This document shows, in pieces, positions 36,140-47,769 of a stretch of DNA of 64,000 nucleotides. This DNA comes from Ursus arctos (taxonomy: Eukaryota > Chordata > Mammalia > Carnivora > Ursidae): positions 48,094,177 to 48,158,176 of the forward strand of contig NW_026622863.1 in the NCBI RefSeq assembly GCF_023065955.2, written 5' to 3'. The position numbers were made by a program, and so were the translations under genes. Numbering within the stretch: the first letter of the stretch is position 1; every line of letters begins with the position of its first letter. A model generated the notes under the pieces. It made no database searches, was not told the origin of the DNA, and saw only the letters and a program-made list of their open reading frames with translations.

Positions 36140-36479
36140 CTTTCTAAACAAGATCTTAAACAGGAAAGCCATCTAAGACAGTGGAAAAAAGAAGCTGCCC
36201 TGTGTTCTCAATGAAATCAGGTGGGAGGAGGGGGACCACTTCTGAAGAATCCCCCAGGATACACTTAGAAAACCACTTCTTGAGTCAACTGGATTTATTA
36301 GGAAACCGAGGTCCAGGGAGGGGAAGGGATGAGCCCGACATCACACATCGGGTTCTTGGGAAACTCCCAGATGCCAAAGCATCTTTCCGTGGGAAAGTCC
36401 TCTTGGCTCTACCTCTCCAACAAACCCTGAATCCATGCATGTCTCAGAATCCCCTGCCACTGTCTGCCTTGCACCACCA

Positions 36480-36990
36480 TCGCTGATTGCTCGGACCATT
36501 GAAGTAGCTCTTCACTGCTTTTCCTGGCGGCCATTCTGGCTTCCTCTAACTTCCCTCAACTTCCCACAGTCACAAAGTTCTTTTTACATGAAAATCAGCT
36601 CTCATTACCCCCCCAGTGCCTTTCCAGAAAATCCAAACTCCTTGCCCCAGGTGACAAGGCACTGCCTGCCTTTCTCCCCCACCCCCCCTCCCCCACCTCA
36701 GTAGGCTCAAGGCACATGACCTTCTTTTCAGCCTCAAAACCTTTGCTCTTTCTCAGATCTTAGGACTCAGCTCCCTCACCTCCTTCACTTCCACAGGGAG
36801 CTCCCCCCCCCCCAGAGTCACACTCACCCACCCCCAGGGCTCTCTCCTCACATCACTTGTATCTTGTTCCCATCTGTCTGTCTGTCTGTCTGAAATGGAC
36901 ATTCCAGGAGGGCAGTAACCTTGTGTTGACTGCTGTATCCCAGCACCCAGGGGAAGCCCAGCATATAGTGGTGGACTGTGGGTTGAAGGA
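36480..36990 (+). repeat. L2 fragment
   Basis: L2-like pieces: CACATCACTTGTATCTTGTT and ACTGCTGTATCCCAGCACCC. Confidence 0.6.
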
Positions 36991-37439
36991 ACAGGCATTG
37001 GTCAGCCCGTCCTGCAATGCAGGCTCCCTTTCCCCCTGAGGCAGCTACAAGTTCAAAGAAGTCCCTGTAGGGTCCCAGGGAAAGAGGTTGGAAGGGGGGG
37101 AAAAATGAAAAGGGCAGGATCTATCCGCTACATAATTGACTTTGAAAGGTCAGGGCTGAGTCCCGCTTAGTAAGCCCTACCCCCTGTGGGGTCCTTAGCA
37201 GCCCAGTGGCTGCCCCCACCCCAGACTCCCCAAGGGAGGTTCCTGGATCCTGTGGACAAAGGGTGGAGACAGCGCTTGCTCCCCGGGCTGGAACAGTGCA
37301 ATCCAGCCCCTCCCTTCCAATATTCCCCACCCAGACCAATTCACTCAAAAAAACCCTCCTCTCTCTGCCCTCAAATCTCCCCTTCTCTCTGACCCCAGGT
37401 CTCCTCTCTCACCTTCTGTCTCTCCCTCTTCTTGTAACA

Positions 37440-37600
37440 TCGACGAAATTCATTCTTTTTCGAGAGTCTCAGTTTCCCCTTCTGTAAAAAGGGGGAGGGG
37501 CAGAACTTTTATACTCGTCACATCACAGACAAGAAAATCCTTGGTAAGTCATCATATCATCTACAAAATGTGCAGCATTTGAACAATTATTATTATCCTA
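37440..37600 (+). repeat. MIR fragment
   Basis: GTCTCAGTTTCCCCTTCTGT core. Confidence 0.5.
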
Positions 37601-38929
37601 TGGGCACAGGAGAGCTGAGACCAGAAAGGAACCACGGCTGGGAGTTCCCTTTGCCCCACGCTGTCCAGACCCCCCAGATTCAGCGGAGGCTGGAGCGGGT
37701 ACAGCCTGCATGAGACTTATTTCCGGAAGCCAGAGGAAATACACTTCTCATGGCTAATTTCCTTGAGGGGGAACCAGTTGGGCGCTCACCTCACCCTCCT
37801 CCCATCCCTCCTCAACCCACCTGCTTCCTGGGGCTTGGGGTATGGGGGAGGGGCACTCAGCCCTCTCTTCTCCCCACCTGAGATCTGCCCACCAACAAAC
37901 CTTCAAGAGCACAGAACCGAGACTCTTAAGAATTCCACAGTGCCGCACTGACCCCTTCCTGCATATGTGGGGAAACTGAGGCCCAGACCAGCAAGACCCT
38001 TGTCTGAGTCACGTGATGTGTCAGGACCAGGCAGATCTCGTGGCTCTTAACCCAAGAGCTTCCCCTTTCCCTGAATGTTTTCTCTCCTCACTCCCTGTGC
38101 TCCTGTAATGTTTCTCAAGTCTCTCTGGGGTCGTCAGCCCCCTTTGAGAATCATCTAAAAGATACAAGGAAGGACTTTTTCACCACCAAAAAGCAAGTGA
38201 CCCCAGTGTCTCTGTGCCTCTCCAACACCTGACTCCCTTGCCCAGCCTCCTGGGGGTCAAGCTCCTCTTCAGCGTGAGTTTTATTCGGGATTCAACCCCC
38301 AAATCTTTAACAAGAAGTTCCTCCTATCCCCCAGGGCTCCCTCTTTGGTCCCTGCTAGCCCCTCCCAGGGAAGGGCAGAGAGATAAGCCCAAGTGTGGAG
38401 TGATAGTGAGGGGACCGGAAGGACTGGTCAGACCCCGGCCCCCCGCTTTATGCCTCGGCTGCTCAAGCTAGATAAGTCTCTGGGCCCCAGCAGCCACCCC
38501 TAAATCCGGCAAGGCTAAAGGACTCTGGAGGGTTGAGAGGACCAGAGGAAGAGCCCTCCACATCCCTGGCCACCTTCAGGGTTCACTCACCAGCCTTGTC
38601 CTAGAAGCCACCAGACTGCCTCTCTGCCCCCCTTCCCTCCTCTGCCGGCTCCTGCTTACCGCCACCCCCTTGGCAGCCCCGGGGGACCGGCCAGCTCCGG
38701 TCTGCTCATTAGGGGACGAAATGTGATCACCGCGCCTCGCTCCCCACCTGGTGCCCTGGCGGCCGGCGGAAACCAGGGGGCAGTCAGGCCACCGTGACCA
38801 CCTCTCTGGGCCTCAGTTTCCCCATTTCTACCAAAGGGGTCCCCATCTCCCCCGATTCCCACACCACCCAGAAGGGACACCGGGGTCCTCCTACTCTACC
38901 CCTCTGACACCGTCCATTCCAGCGCTCAA

Positions 38930-39185
38930 AAAATCCTCGGGATCTATTGTTAGTCTAGCTCATGGTTTACTCTTCTATTATTGTAATGTTCTAGAGCTTT
39001 ACCTTTCTTCCATTCTATTATTATTATCCTAGCGGCTTTCCATGTCCTTACCCTTTAAGTTTCTAATATTCCAGGAGTCTCACATTCCAAGATTCTAAAG
39101 TTCTATTGTTAGAACGCTCTATGATTTTTTTTAAACATTCTACGACTTTCATCATCTATTATTAAACTCTCAGTGATTATTATCT
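38930..39185. repeat. Degenerate TTCTA-rich tract
   Basis: Many loose copies of TTCTA/TTCCA spaced about 10-15 nt (for example GATTCTAAAGTTCTATTG). AT-rich island in GC-rich intron. Origin unknown. Confidence 0.5.
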
Positions 39186-39854
39186 TGGCCCAGCAAACAC
39201 GAATACGTATTTCCCTTTTTTTTCTTAATAGAAATGGGAACATACTCTATATACCGTGAACCCCACTTCCTTTCTCTCCCTTATCTATTCTGCTTGTTAA
39301 CCGCCCAGCAACCTGAAGGTCTAAGGTGGTACAGAATTCTAAAATATGGGGGATTCACCGGAGGTTAGGGGGAGTGAGTTGTCACCTCCACCTAGCTCCT
39401 AAATTCTCCCTGTCTGGGGGGGCTACCAGGGGCCCAGGCTGTCTCCAACCCTCGAGCCCTGCCGGCCTTCCCTCATCCCTCCAGCTCGCTCACACCAGCT
39501 GAGTTATTATTTGTCTAGACACAAACCAAATTATAGGCCCTGTCCCGAGGGAGCAGTGGGCTTCATGGGGAGGGTCAGGAGACAGAAGCAGGCGGGAGTT
39601 AATCCCTGCCCCCCCCCATTTCCCTTCCCCTGTTCCCTCCTTCTCTGAAACTCCACCCCTTCCACCCAAACCAACTCTTGTCCCCTCTCCCCTCCCCAGC
39701 AGCATGGTTTGGGAAATATTTTCTCTTCTCTGCTTCTCAAAAGCTCCCCTCTGGATTCCAGCTATTCATACTCACTCTGGCATTCTTCCCTCCTCACTGT
39801 GAAGACCTCTTTTCCCAAATTAATCCAACTTTGTGGCAGCGAAAGAAGCCAGCT

Positions 39855-39995
39855 CTCTGGATTTGGGCTTCAGATGAACTGGAGTCCCAGCCCCCAGCCT
39901 GGCACGGACTCATTGTGGGGGCTTTGGCTCTTGCGCCTCAGTTTTCCCATCTGTAAAATGGGTGCTTGACCTAGATGGTTCCATAAGCCCTTTGA
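39855..39995 (+). repeat. MIR fragment
   Basis: GAACTGGAGTCCCAGCCCCC, then TTTTCCCATCTGTAAAATGG. Confidence 0.65.
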
Positions 39996-40844
39996 GCTGA
40001 GCTCTCTCTGCTTTGAACACTGAAAGCTGCCAAGATTCCGACACTAATCTTTTTGGTTGAAGGATTCATATATTCTGAGGACTTTCGATTTGAAGGTTGT
40101 GCGGCCCCAGTCCTCCTTCTGATCATTCTCACATCCCGAATCCTTCCATTCAAAGACTTCACACTCAAGGGTTCTTGACTATGATTCCCAGAGCTCAAAA
40201 GCCGCCCATCATCTCTCTCATTTCCTCCTATTGGGATCCCCTCCGAAAGGGAAACCTCCCCATCCTCACCCCAAACCTGAAGTTGAGGTCCTCCGCAGAG
40301 ACAGAGCTTGGGAGGTACCCTCTTGGTGGGTTCAGGAGGAGGGGGGCTGGTGGCGGGGCCCTGGCGTGGGGGCACCTATCATCTCCATCTGTGCCAGCAA
40401 GTAAACCCCCCAGCGCACATCCTGCCTGAGTACACAACACACATCCCACCACCAACAATGGCTCACAGAAATTCCAGAGCTGTCCTTCAGCCTTGTTGGA
40501 GGTGGTGGGATGTCCAGTTCAAGCAGGGGGTGGGGGGAGTGAAGTGGAGGCAGGAAGGAGTTAATGGTGACCTAGCCAAATCCTGGAAGGGAGGAAGTGG
40601 GGGAGGAAATCCACCCCCCAGCCAGGAATTCCTGAAATCAGAGGGTGGGGTGGGTGCGACCTCAGGAGCAGTGGGGTGACTCTCTAAAGGGGATGCTGGG
40701 GTCACAGCGTCCCTCAGAGTCCACCTGCCCCAAGTAGCAACCTTACTCCCCCCACCAACTCCCGAGCAGCTCCTCAGCCCGGGGGAAAGCTCTGGGGTGC
40801 ACCAGAATTTGGAATGAGATGACGACGGGGTCAAGGTGCCCGAA

Positions 40845-41165
40845 AAGGGTCTCAAGATACACAGAGAAAGACAGAAATACAGAAAAGAGACAGAGAGGAA
40901 GAGAAAGGGCAAAGAGATGCCCAGAACCACGGAGTTGGAGGCAGAGAGATCCACAGGGACTGAGAGTTCGAGAGACTGAGGGATAGAGGCAAAGGGAGAC
41001 AGGGAGAAGGGATACAGAGACGGAGAGACAGAGCCAGAGACAGGCGGAGAAGCAGAAAGAAATAGACACAGAGACATCCAGAGATGCAGGAGAGGCCCAC
41101 CCAGAGGGAGAGAGGACCGCAGACAGAGACCCATCCGAGACGGGCGGAGCGAGGGAGACAGACCC
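40845..41165 (+). repeat. GA-rich low-complexity tract
   Basis: About 320 bp of degenerate GACAGAGA-type sequence on the plus strand (CT-rich on the GPR4 transcript strand), ending at the CpG island. It leaves all three minus frames open (228, 193 and 266 codons), which explains those frames without coding. Confidence 0.85.
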
Positions 41166-41189
41166 AGAGGCACGGTCCGCGCGGAGACG

Positions 41190-41525
41190 ACGGGAGCGCC
41201 TGCACCGGAGAGGGGCGGGGACTGGCCGGCGCGGGAGACAGAGGCAGCCGATGCAGGGGCGCAGAGCCCCCGAGGGGCGCGCCGAGGAGGGGCCCCGCGG
41301 CGGACTGACGCCCGGCGCCGACACGGGAAGGAGAGGCGCCTACCTGCGCACGGCGGCTGGACGGGGCGAGCGGCGCCTCTCTTGGCTGCGGCGACGTCTG
41401 GGCTCGACCGCGGCGCAGGGACCCGGCGGCGACTCCTGCCGGCCCCGGGCCGGAGCCGCCGGCCGAAGCCCCGCCCCCGCCAGCCCCGCCCCCGTTAACC
41501 CCTCCCCTGTCGCCGCCCCTTAACC
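41190..41525 (-). promoter_or_regulatory. CpG island, likely GPR4 promoter
   Basis: Very GC-rich with many CpGs, and with GC-box runs (CCCCGCCCCCGCC at 41470-41482, CCCCGCCCCC at 41486-41495). It is the only CpG island between GPR4 and EML2, and both neighbours are minus-strand, so the GPR4 promoter is the simplest reading. Confidence 0.55.
41344..41520 (-). other. GPR4: Candidate non-coding exon 1 of GPR4
   Basis: The CpG-dense sequence ends with GCGCAG followed by GTAGGC on the minus strand at 41343-41338, a plausible splice donor. Human GPR4 has a non-coding first exon several kb upstream of its coding exon; here the distance to the ATG would be 7.1 kb. The acceptor next to the coding exon is not clear to me. 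Inferred from position and CpG content. Confidence 0.45.
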
Positions 41526-42300
41526 CCTTTAGGCTTTCACCCCACTCCAGGCATCCAGCCCCGGGAAACCTCACCTGCTGCCACGGCACCCCCCAACCCC
41601 TCCGAGTCCCCATCCTGGAGGCCCCCATCTCAGTAACCCCTTTGCTTCCCATCCGTCCAACCCCACACCTCCTGCTTGACCAAGCCGTCAGCCTTTGACC
41701 CTCCTAGAGCTGAGCCATTTCCTCCCCTCTTTCTGGTCATTGCATGCCTCCCTTCCCAAGGGAGAGAACACATGAGTCTAAGTCTCCACTCCTGGGGTCA
41801 GGGCCACATCTGTAAGGAGTCCTGCCTCTTGGCCAGCCAGACCTTTGACTGATGGCCTCTCTGTGCCTCAGTTTCCTCTTCCGTCAAAGTGGTCACTCAC
41901 AGTCTCTTTGTCATGGGGATGTCATCTCATAGTGTCAGTACTATCGAGTCTGTAAAACATGCCTCCCGCCCAGTGCTTCCACTCCTCCCTGTTTTATTTA
42001 CTTTTCCCCACAGAACTTTTAAAATTATCTGTCCCCCCACCAGAGGGGGGAGGAGTCATTTCTGCATCTGGTTTGTTTACTGTTGTGTGTCTGTTGCCTG
42101 GAAGTCGGTTAGGCACATGATAGGTATGAAAGACATATGTTTTCAGGGAGTGAATACATAAAGGATAAAACAGTATTTGCTGATTCTTATTATGAACATC
42201 ACGTCCTTCATGAATTGGTCGAGAGAATTCATTCTTGGTCAAAGCATTTCGGACAGACCTGGCATCACATAACACTCAGAAATGACAGCTATTGGGTTCA
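41526..42300. other. Unassigned intergenic DNA
   Basis: A MIR scrap at 41835-41885 (GCCTCAGTTTCCTCTTCCGT). The rest is unrecognised. Confidence 0.4.
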
Positions 42301-42312
42301 CAAATTCTTTTT

Positions 42313-42705
42313 GGAGGAAGGCAGAGAGCATGCGAGCCAAGGAGGGGGGTGCAGAGAGAGCGAGAGAATCTCAAGTAGACTCCACACTGAACATGAAGCC
42401 CAACAGGGGGCTCGATCTCACCACCCCGAGATCATGACCTGAGCCGAAATCAAGAGAGGGATTCTTTTTTTTTTTTTTAAGATTTTATTTATTTATTTGA
42501 CAGAGACAGCCAGTGAGAGAGGGAACACAAGCAGGGGGAGCAGGAGAGGAAGAAGCAGGCTCCCAGCGGAGGAGCCTGATGTGGGGCTCGATCCCATAAC
42601 ACCGGGATCACGTCCTGAGCCGAAGGCAGACGCTTAACCGCTGTGCCACCCAGGCGCCCCAAGAGAGGGATTCTTAACCAACTGAGCCACCCAGGAACCT
42701 CTGTT
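42313..42705 (-). mobile_element. Older CAN-type SINE, split by a younger one
   Basis: Halves at 42313-42466 and 42661-42705. Its own target copies ACAAATTCTTTT / GCAAATTCTTTT flank it. Confidence 0.88.
42467..42660 (-). mobile_element. CAN-type SINE nested in an older SINE
   Basis: Perfect 15-bp TSD AAGAGAGGGATTCTT at 42452-42466 and 42661-42675. Confidence 0.96.
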
Positions 42706-42730
42706 CGCAAATTCTTTTCTTTCATTCATT

Positions 42731-42910
42731 TTTTTTTAAGATCTCATTCATTTATTTGAGAGACAGCGCACGTGCCAGGGGAGGGTCAGGGGAAGAGGGA
42801 CAAACTGACACCCTGAGCTGGGAGCCGGACCAGGGCTCTATCTCAGGACCCTGAGATCATCACCTGAGCTGAAGTCAGATACTTAACCGACTGAGCCACC
42901 CAGGCGCCCA
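42731..42910 (-). mobile_element. CAN-type SINE
   Basis: TTAAGATCTCATTCATTTAT start and CACCCAGGCGCCC head. Confidence 0.9.
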
Positions 42911-43194
42911 TCATTCTTTATTTTTAACAGAAATAAAAATGCCCAGATCTGAAGCGAACAATACAATGAATTGTGACAAACAGACACACTCGTGTGACTA
43001 AGAGCTCAAATCAAGACAGAACACTTCTAGCACCTAAGAACATTGTCCTTCACTTCTTCCCAGGCAATACTCAGTCTACTTCACCCCCAGCTGCGATTCT
43101 TTCTTTTTACACCAGACGTTAGTGTTACCTGTTCTAGAACTTCATATAAATGAAGTGATACACTTGGGTTGTTTTTTTTTTTAAGGTAGCTATT

Positions 43195-43385
43195 ATTTTT
43201 TTTAAGATTTCAGTTGTTTATTTGAGAGAGAGAGTGCATGAATCAGGGGAGGGGCAGAGAAACAGACTCCCCACTGCGCAGGGAGCCCGACACCTGACTC
43301 CATCCCAAGACTCCATCCCAAGACTCCGGGATCATGACCTGAGCCGAAGGCAGACGCTTAACCAACTGAGCCACCCAGGCGTCCC
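43195..43385 (-). mobile_element. CAN-type SINE
   Basis: Perfect TSD TAAGGTAGCTATT at 43182-43194 and 43386-43398. It has an internal direct repeat of GACTCCATCCCAA. Confidence 0.95.
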
Positions 43386-43703
43386 TAAGGTAGCTATTCT
43401 TAAAATCATTTGCTGTGTGCCCTTGGAAAAGTGACTTCACCTCTCTGAGCCATATTACCTACTTCTTCTCAGGGCTCTGAGGGACACAGAAAGTGAGAGA
43501 GTTAGCTAAGCACCCAAGCGACCTGCAATGTCCACGGGACTAAAGGCGTCTTCATTTCATCCTCCCTCAAGGAGACAGTCAGGGGAAGCACCAAGACACG
43601 TATCACTGAGGCTGTAGCCCCTCCCCACAAATAACCCCATACACATCCAATCAGTTTCAAGACAAGTCCCACAGAGCCCTCCTGTCAGAACCTTGGTCAT
43701 TCC

Positions 43704-43909
43704 TTGGGGCGCCTGGGTGGCACAGCGGGTAAGCGCCTGCCTTCGGCTCAGGGCGTGATCCCGGTGTTATGGGATCGAGCCCCACATCAGGCTTCTCTGC
43801 TAGGAGCCTGCTTCTTCCTCTCCCACTCCCCCTGCTTGTGTTCCCTCTCTCGCTGGCTGTCTCTATCTCTGTCAAATAAATAAATAAAATCTTAAAAAAA
43901 AAAAAAAAG
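43704..43909 (+). mobile_element. CAN-type SINE
   Basis: TSD AACCTTGGTCATTCC / AAACTTGGTCATTCC. Confidence 0.95.
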
Positions 43910-44640
43910 AAACTTGGTCATTCCAAGCTTCTCCTAAAAAGAAATTCTGAGGGCCACTGGGAGGTGAGGATCCCCTTCTCTCCTGGGCTCACCCTAGGTT
44001 TATGCTGATCCAGTCAGATTTATGCCGATCCAGTCCTTGTAGGAAATAGGTAGCCATTCAGAGCTTAAGTGGAAGCACTTACGAAGGGATGTTTCAGAGG
44101 GGTGGGCGGGCTGAAGGAGCCCACGGCAGCACCAAGGGACCAGCCACAGGGAGAGCCAAGCCATTACCACCCTTAGGGCAGGAAGCTGGAGTTTGGAGAG
44201 GGGACCACAGAACCTGTGGCTCTAGGCAGGGACCACAACCACTGGCCCGAAGGGCAGCAATGCAAGGAGGGGCCCCCCAAATAAATACTCCCGCCTCTCT
44301 CCTCCTACATTCCCATTTCCTTGTCTGTGCCTCCAATTGGCAGAACTCAACCAGAAGGCGGAGGGCAAGGGAGCCGCATGGATGGAGTCCACACGGGGCA
44401 GTCTCCCAAGGTCCAGAGCAGGAGGAGAAAGGCTCAGAGTGACTCTGGGCGGCACATGGAGAGAATCACAAGTTCTTCTTCCATGCAGGTCTAAGACTGG
44501 GCACAAGGGGGCGACAGAGCACCGAGAGAACCAATGAAAAGGATGCTTCACTAGCCCGGGCCACCCCTCCAGAACCTGGGGAGAGTTGAGAAGGGTCAAA
44601 AGGTGGGGGACAGTAAAGGAGACTTTGATCCGAGATTGGT
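43910..44640. other. Unassigned intergenic DNA
   Basis: Contains a two-copy 20-bp repeat at 43999-44036. Open frames of up to 171 codons (minus strand, 44222-44737) partly come from the next SINE. Confidence 0.4.
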
Positions 44641-44655
44641 AGAAACTGGCTTCTG

Positions 44656-44868
44656 GGACGCCCGGGTGGCGCGGTCGGTTAAGCGTCTGCCTTCGGCTCA
44701 GGTCATGATCCCAGGGTCCTGGGATTGAGTCTGGCATCGGGCTCCTTGCTCAGCCGGGGAGCCTGCTTCTCCCTCTGCCTGTCTCTCCCCCCTGCTTGTG
44801 CACGCGCGCTCTCTCTCTGACAAATAAATAAATAAAATCTTTCAAAAAATTACATATATATATATGAA
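44656..44868 (+). mobile_element. CAN-type SINE
   Basis: TSD AGAAACTGGCTTCTG / AGAAACTGGCCTCTG at 44641-44655 and 44869-44883. The tail ends in a short (TA)n. Confidence 0.95.
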
Positions 44869-45149
44869 AGAAACTGGCCTCTGAAACCTGGAGATTGGGA
44901 GGGGTGACGTGACCCCTGAATGGTGCAGCTGGGTAGGAGTTCAAGTGGACGCCTTCAGACGTGGTGGGGCAGGTGCAGGGGAAACAGAATGTACGGAGGC
45001 TCCGAGGCACTAAATGTCACAAGGAAGGGCAAATATGGGAGAGCCAAATAGCTGGAGATAAAAGATGGGGACAGGAGAGGATTCTGGCTGAAAAACAGCG
45101 AAGAAGAAGACGGGATTGAAAAAAAGGAGGGGGGAGGGCAGCTAAATGC

Positions 45150-45335
45150 AATGAGCACTGACTGCATTCCAGGCAGTTCTAAGCACTTCGTATGAATATC
45201 TCACTTAGTCTTCAAAAACCCTACAAGAAGATACCATTTCACAGATGAGAACACCGAGGCACAGATGAGGAAGTCGAAAGACACGAATTCTAGCAGCTGT
45301 GCTCCGATGCTTTAACCACTGTTATGCTATTTCTC
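45150..45335 (-). repeat. MIR
   Basis: Reverse MIR: TCCAGGCAGTTCTAAGCACT, then GAACACCGAGGCACAGATGA. Confidence 0.8.
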
Positions 45336-45424
45336 AGGGGAGGAAATTGAGGGTTGAGGCTTTGAACTTCGACCCCCTTCATATAAGACACTTCGAACTC
45401 TTTCACACACTTCCACACACACAT

Positions 45425-45510
45425 AAAACTTGAATATTCATTCAGCAAACATTTCCTAAGCCCTGGCTGCTGTGCTAGGCGGCACTGGGGACCCAGCAGT
45501 GACCACAACA
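45425..45510. repeat. Ancient L2/MIR-class fragment
   Basis: ATTCATTCAGCAAACATTTC, then GGCACTGGGGACCCAGCAGT. A similar piece lies at 45985-46115. Confidence 0.5.
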
Positions 45511-45639
45511 GCCATGGCCCTTCCCTCCCAGGGCTGGCAGCCAGTGTGGGGGTGACAGATCTATCCCTTACAGTGACCCCTCAGGTCAGGGGGGGATACT
45601 GGAACCCAGAGGAGCTTTGCCACAGTTTGTTGTGGAGAT

Positions 45640-45930
45640 AGGAAGAAGGAGGGAGGACTAAACCCTCAGAACTTCCACCTGAAACACTCCCCCCACTTGG
45701 TTCATTTCTTCCTCGTCCTTCAACATTCAACTTGGTTGCCCCCTCCAGGAAGTCCTCCCGGATGCCCCCTTGGTCTTCCTTTGCCCCCTCAGGGTTATCA
45801 TTGTCTGAGGATGGGTCTGCCTTCCCCACTGGACTGTGAGTACCTTCAGGGCAGGACTGGGGCTGTCTCACTCTCTACTCTGTCCAACCATTGCCCAACT
45901 CAGGGCCTGACCTAGAATAAATATGCTCCA
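45640..45930 (+). repeat. L2-like fragment
   Basis: CCCTCCAGGAAGTCCTCCCG, then CACTGGACTGTGAGTACCTT. Similar segments lie at 32760-32960 and 60040-60190. Confidence 0.55.
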
Positions 45931-46234
45931 AAAAATAAAAATAAAATAGATTGAAAAAAGAATAAATAGGCTCCTTGCCCTATTAAAGAATTCATTCACT
46001 CATTAATCAACATATATATTTGTTGAGCACTTACTGCACGCTAAACACTGTGTTAGCACTGGGGTACAATCTTAAAAAGCCAAAATCCTCACCCTCATGG
46101 GCCATTGATTAGTGAGTGACTGATTTCTGATCACATTAGTCAAGATCCAATGAGAAGAAAAAACTCTCTAAAAGCTTGAGATATAAGGGAAGCCACTCTA
46201 GATTTTTTTTAATTTTTTTAATTTTTAATTTTTT

Positions 46235-46422
46235 AAAAGATTTTATTTATTTATTTGACAGAGAGAGACAGCCAGCGAGAGAGGGAACACAAGCAGGGGG
46301 AGTGGGAGAGGAAGAAGCAGGCTCATAGCGGAGGAGCCTGATGTGGGGCTCGATCCCATAATGCCGGGATCACGCCCTGAGCCGAAGGCAGACGCTTAAC
46401 CGCTATGCCACCCAGGCGCCCC
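46235..46422 (-). mobile_element. CAN-type SINE
   Basis: Preceded by an A/T-only stretch from 46203. Confidence 0.93.
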
Positions 46423-46424
46423 TA

Positions 46425-46840
46425 AAGGAAAACCATCTTGTCCTTAAGACACCGATCAGGGCTCCTACTCCCTGCGTTCCTTGACGTTAAAACTTGCGAT
46501 TCCTGCCTGTATGTTAATTTATAATCTTTTGAGCTGTGACAAGATGTAAAGAAGCATATAACCCTGTAAAAACCGTTGATTCTCTGAGCATGTTTCCCGG
46601 GCAGCTGTCCTAACTTGGGCTCGAATAAAACTCTCTCTCTTACTCTTAGAGATTCTGAAAGAGGAGCCCGTGGGTGGCTCAGTGGGTTGAGCGACCGAGT
46701 CTCACTCTCAGCTCAGGTGTTGATCTCGGGGTCATGGGTTCAGGCCCCACGTTGGGTTCCAAGATGGGTGTAGAGCCTACTTTAAAAAAAAGAGAGAGAG
46801 AGATTCTAAAAGGTTTGTTCATTTTGTGTTGACAGATCCT
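46425..46840 (+). mobile_element. Solo LTR, ERV class I-like
   Basis: CATGTTTCCCGGGCAGCTGT, then CTCGAATAAAACTCTCTCTC with the AATAAA at 46624-46629. It is split near its end by a SINE. 46840-47140 after it is unassigned. Confidence 0.65.
46661..46798 (+). mobile_element. CAN-type SINE, short old subtype, in LTR
   Basis: TSD AGAGATTCTGAAA / AGAGATTCTAAAA at 46648-46660 and 46799-46811. Confidence 0.92.
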
Positions 46841-47178
46841 TGGCCAGAAAGGTGGAGGGGATGGAACCCTTCGGCATGATTGAATGCACTCCTCGAATTT
46901 CATGTTTGGCGCTGGGGGCTGCCGTTTCCGAGGGGTGTGGAAATTGGAAGCGTTATGGCTCAGGCAGCTGTTTCTGGAGACTCCTGGACAACTGTCCTTA
47001 CTGGCCCAAGGGGGCTTTGCAGGTTTCTCCTGCAATAATTCTTTCCTCTTTTAGGAAGAGATGGACTTGCTAACTTGCCACTCAAACTATAAGGCTCAGA
47101 ACTTTCCAACCCAAGGGATCATCTTGACAGTTGAGACAAGGAAAAGAAACACAAATGTGTCATGTTCTACAAAATTCT

Positions 47179-47361
47179 TTTTTTTTTTAAGATTTTATTT
47201 ATTTATTTATTCGACAGAGATAGAGAGAACACAAGCAGGGGGAGTGGGAGAGAAAGAAGCAGGCTCCCAGCAGAAGAGCCTGATGTGGGGCTCGATCCCA
47301 TAACGCCGGGATCACGCCCTGAGCCGAAGGCAGACGCTTAACCGCTGTGCCACCCAGGAGG
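47179..47361 (-). mobile_element. CAN-type SINE
   Basis: The head is altered at its end (CACCCAGGAGGCTC). Confidence 0.9.
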
Positions 47362-47505
47362 CTCTCTTTTTATTTTATTTTATTTTATTTTATTTTATTT
47401 TATTTTATTTTATTTTGTAATCTCTGCACCCAGTGTGGGGCTCAAACTGTTGACCTAGACATCAAAAGCCTCACGCTCCACCAACTGAGTCAGCCAGGAG
47501 CCCCT
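47362..47505 (-). mobile_element. CAN-type SINE, short old subtype, with expanded tail
   Basis: The tail is a (TTTTA)n at 47366-47416. Flank CTACAAAATTC at 47168-47178 and CCACAAAATTC at 47506-47516 bracket both SINEs, so the second entered the tail of this one. Confidence 0.88.
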
Positions 47506-47579
47506 CCACAAAATTCCTGGGTATTGTTTTGTCCAGAAGAATCCTCTATGTTTGCTACCTTAGAATGTTTCTAGTAGAG

Positions 47580-47769
47580 CAGTGGTTCTCAAAGTGCAGT
47601 GCTCACAGAATCAGTATCTTCTGGGAACTCTCTGGAAATGCAAATTCTCCGGAGGACCCCAGACTGAGTGAAGTGGAAATTCTGAATGGGTGGTCAGGAG
47701 AAAATGCAGTTTCAGGCTCACAAACCCTTGCAGGTGATTCTAATACACGTTCAGCTTTGAGAACTACTG
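47580..47769 (+). mobile_element. MER5A (hAT-Charlie) copy
   Basis: CAGTGGTTCTCAAAG start, TGGAAATGCAAATTCTC core and TTTGAGAACTACTG end (imperfect inverted termini). 8-bp flanks TAGTAGAG / AGCTAGAG. Confidence 0.88.

Larger units (their letters stand above)
34261..41343 (-). other. Presumed GPR4 intron 1
   Basis: About 7 kb with no SINE, in sharp contrast to the flanks. It holds MIR and L2 fragments, a (TTA)n microsatellite, a degenerate TTCTA-rich stretch and a GA-rich tract, listed separately. 34400-35465, 37000-37440 and 39190-39800 show nothing else I recognise. Confidence 0.4.

Noticed and set aside
40487..41652. Overlapping 228-, 193- and 266-codon minus frames
   Set aside because: All arise from the CT-rich low-complexity strand and the CpG island. 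The translations are Ser/Leu/Pro repeats.
43295..43330. GACTCCATCCCAA direct repeats as a CRISPR-like array
   Set aside because: Only two copies, inside a SINE, with no spacers.
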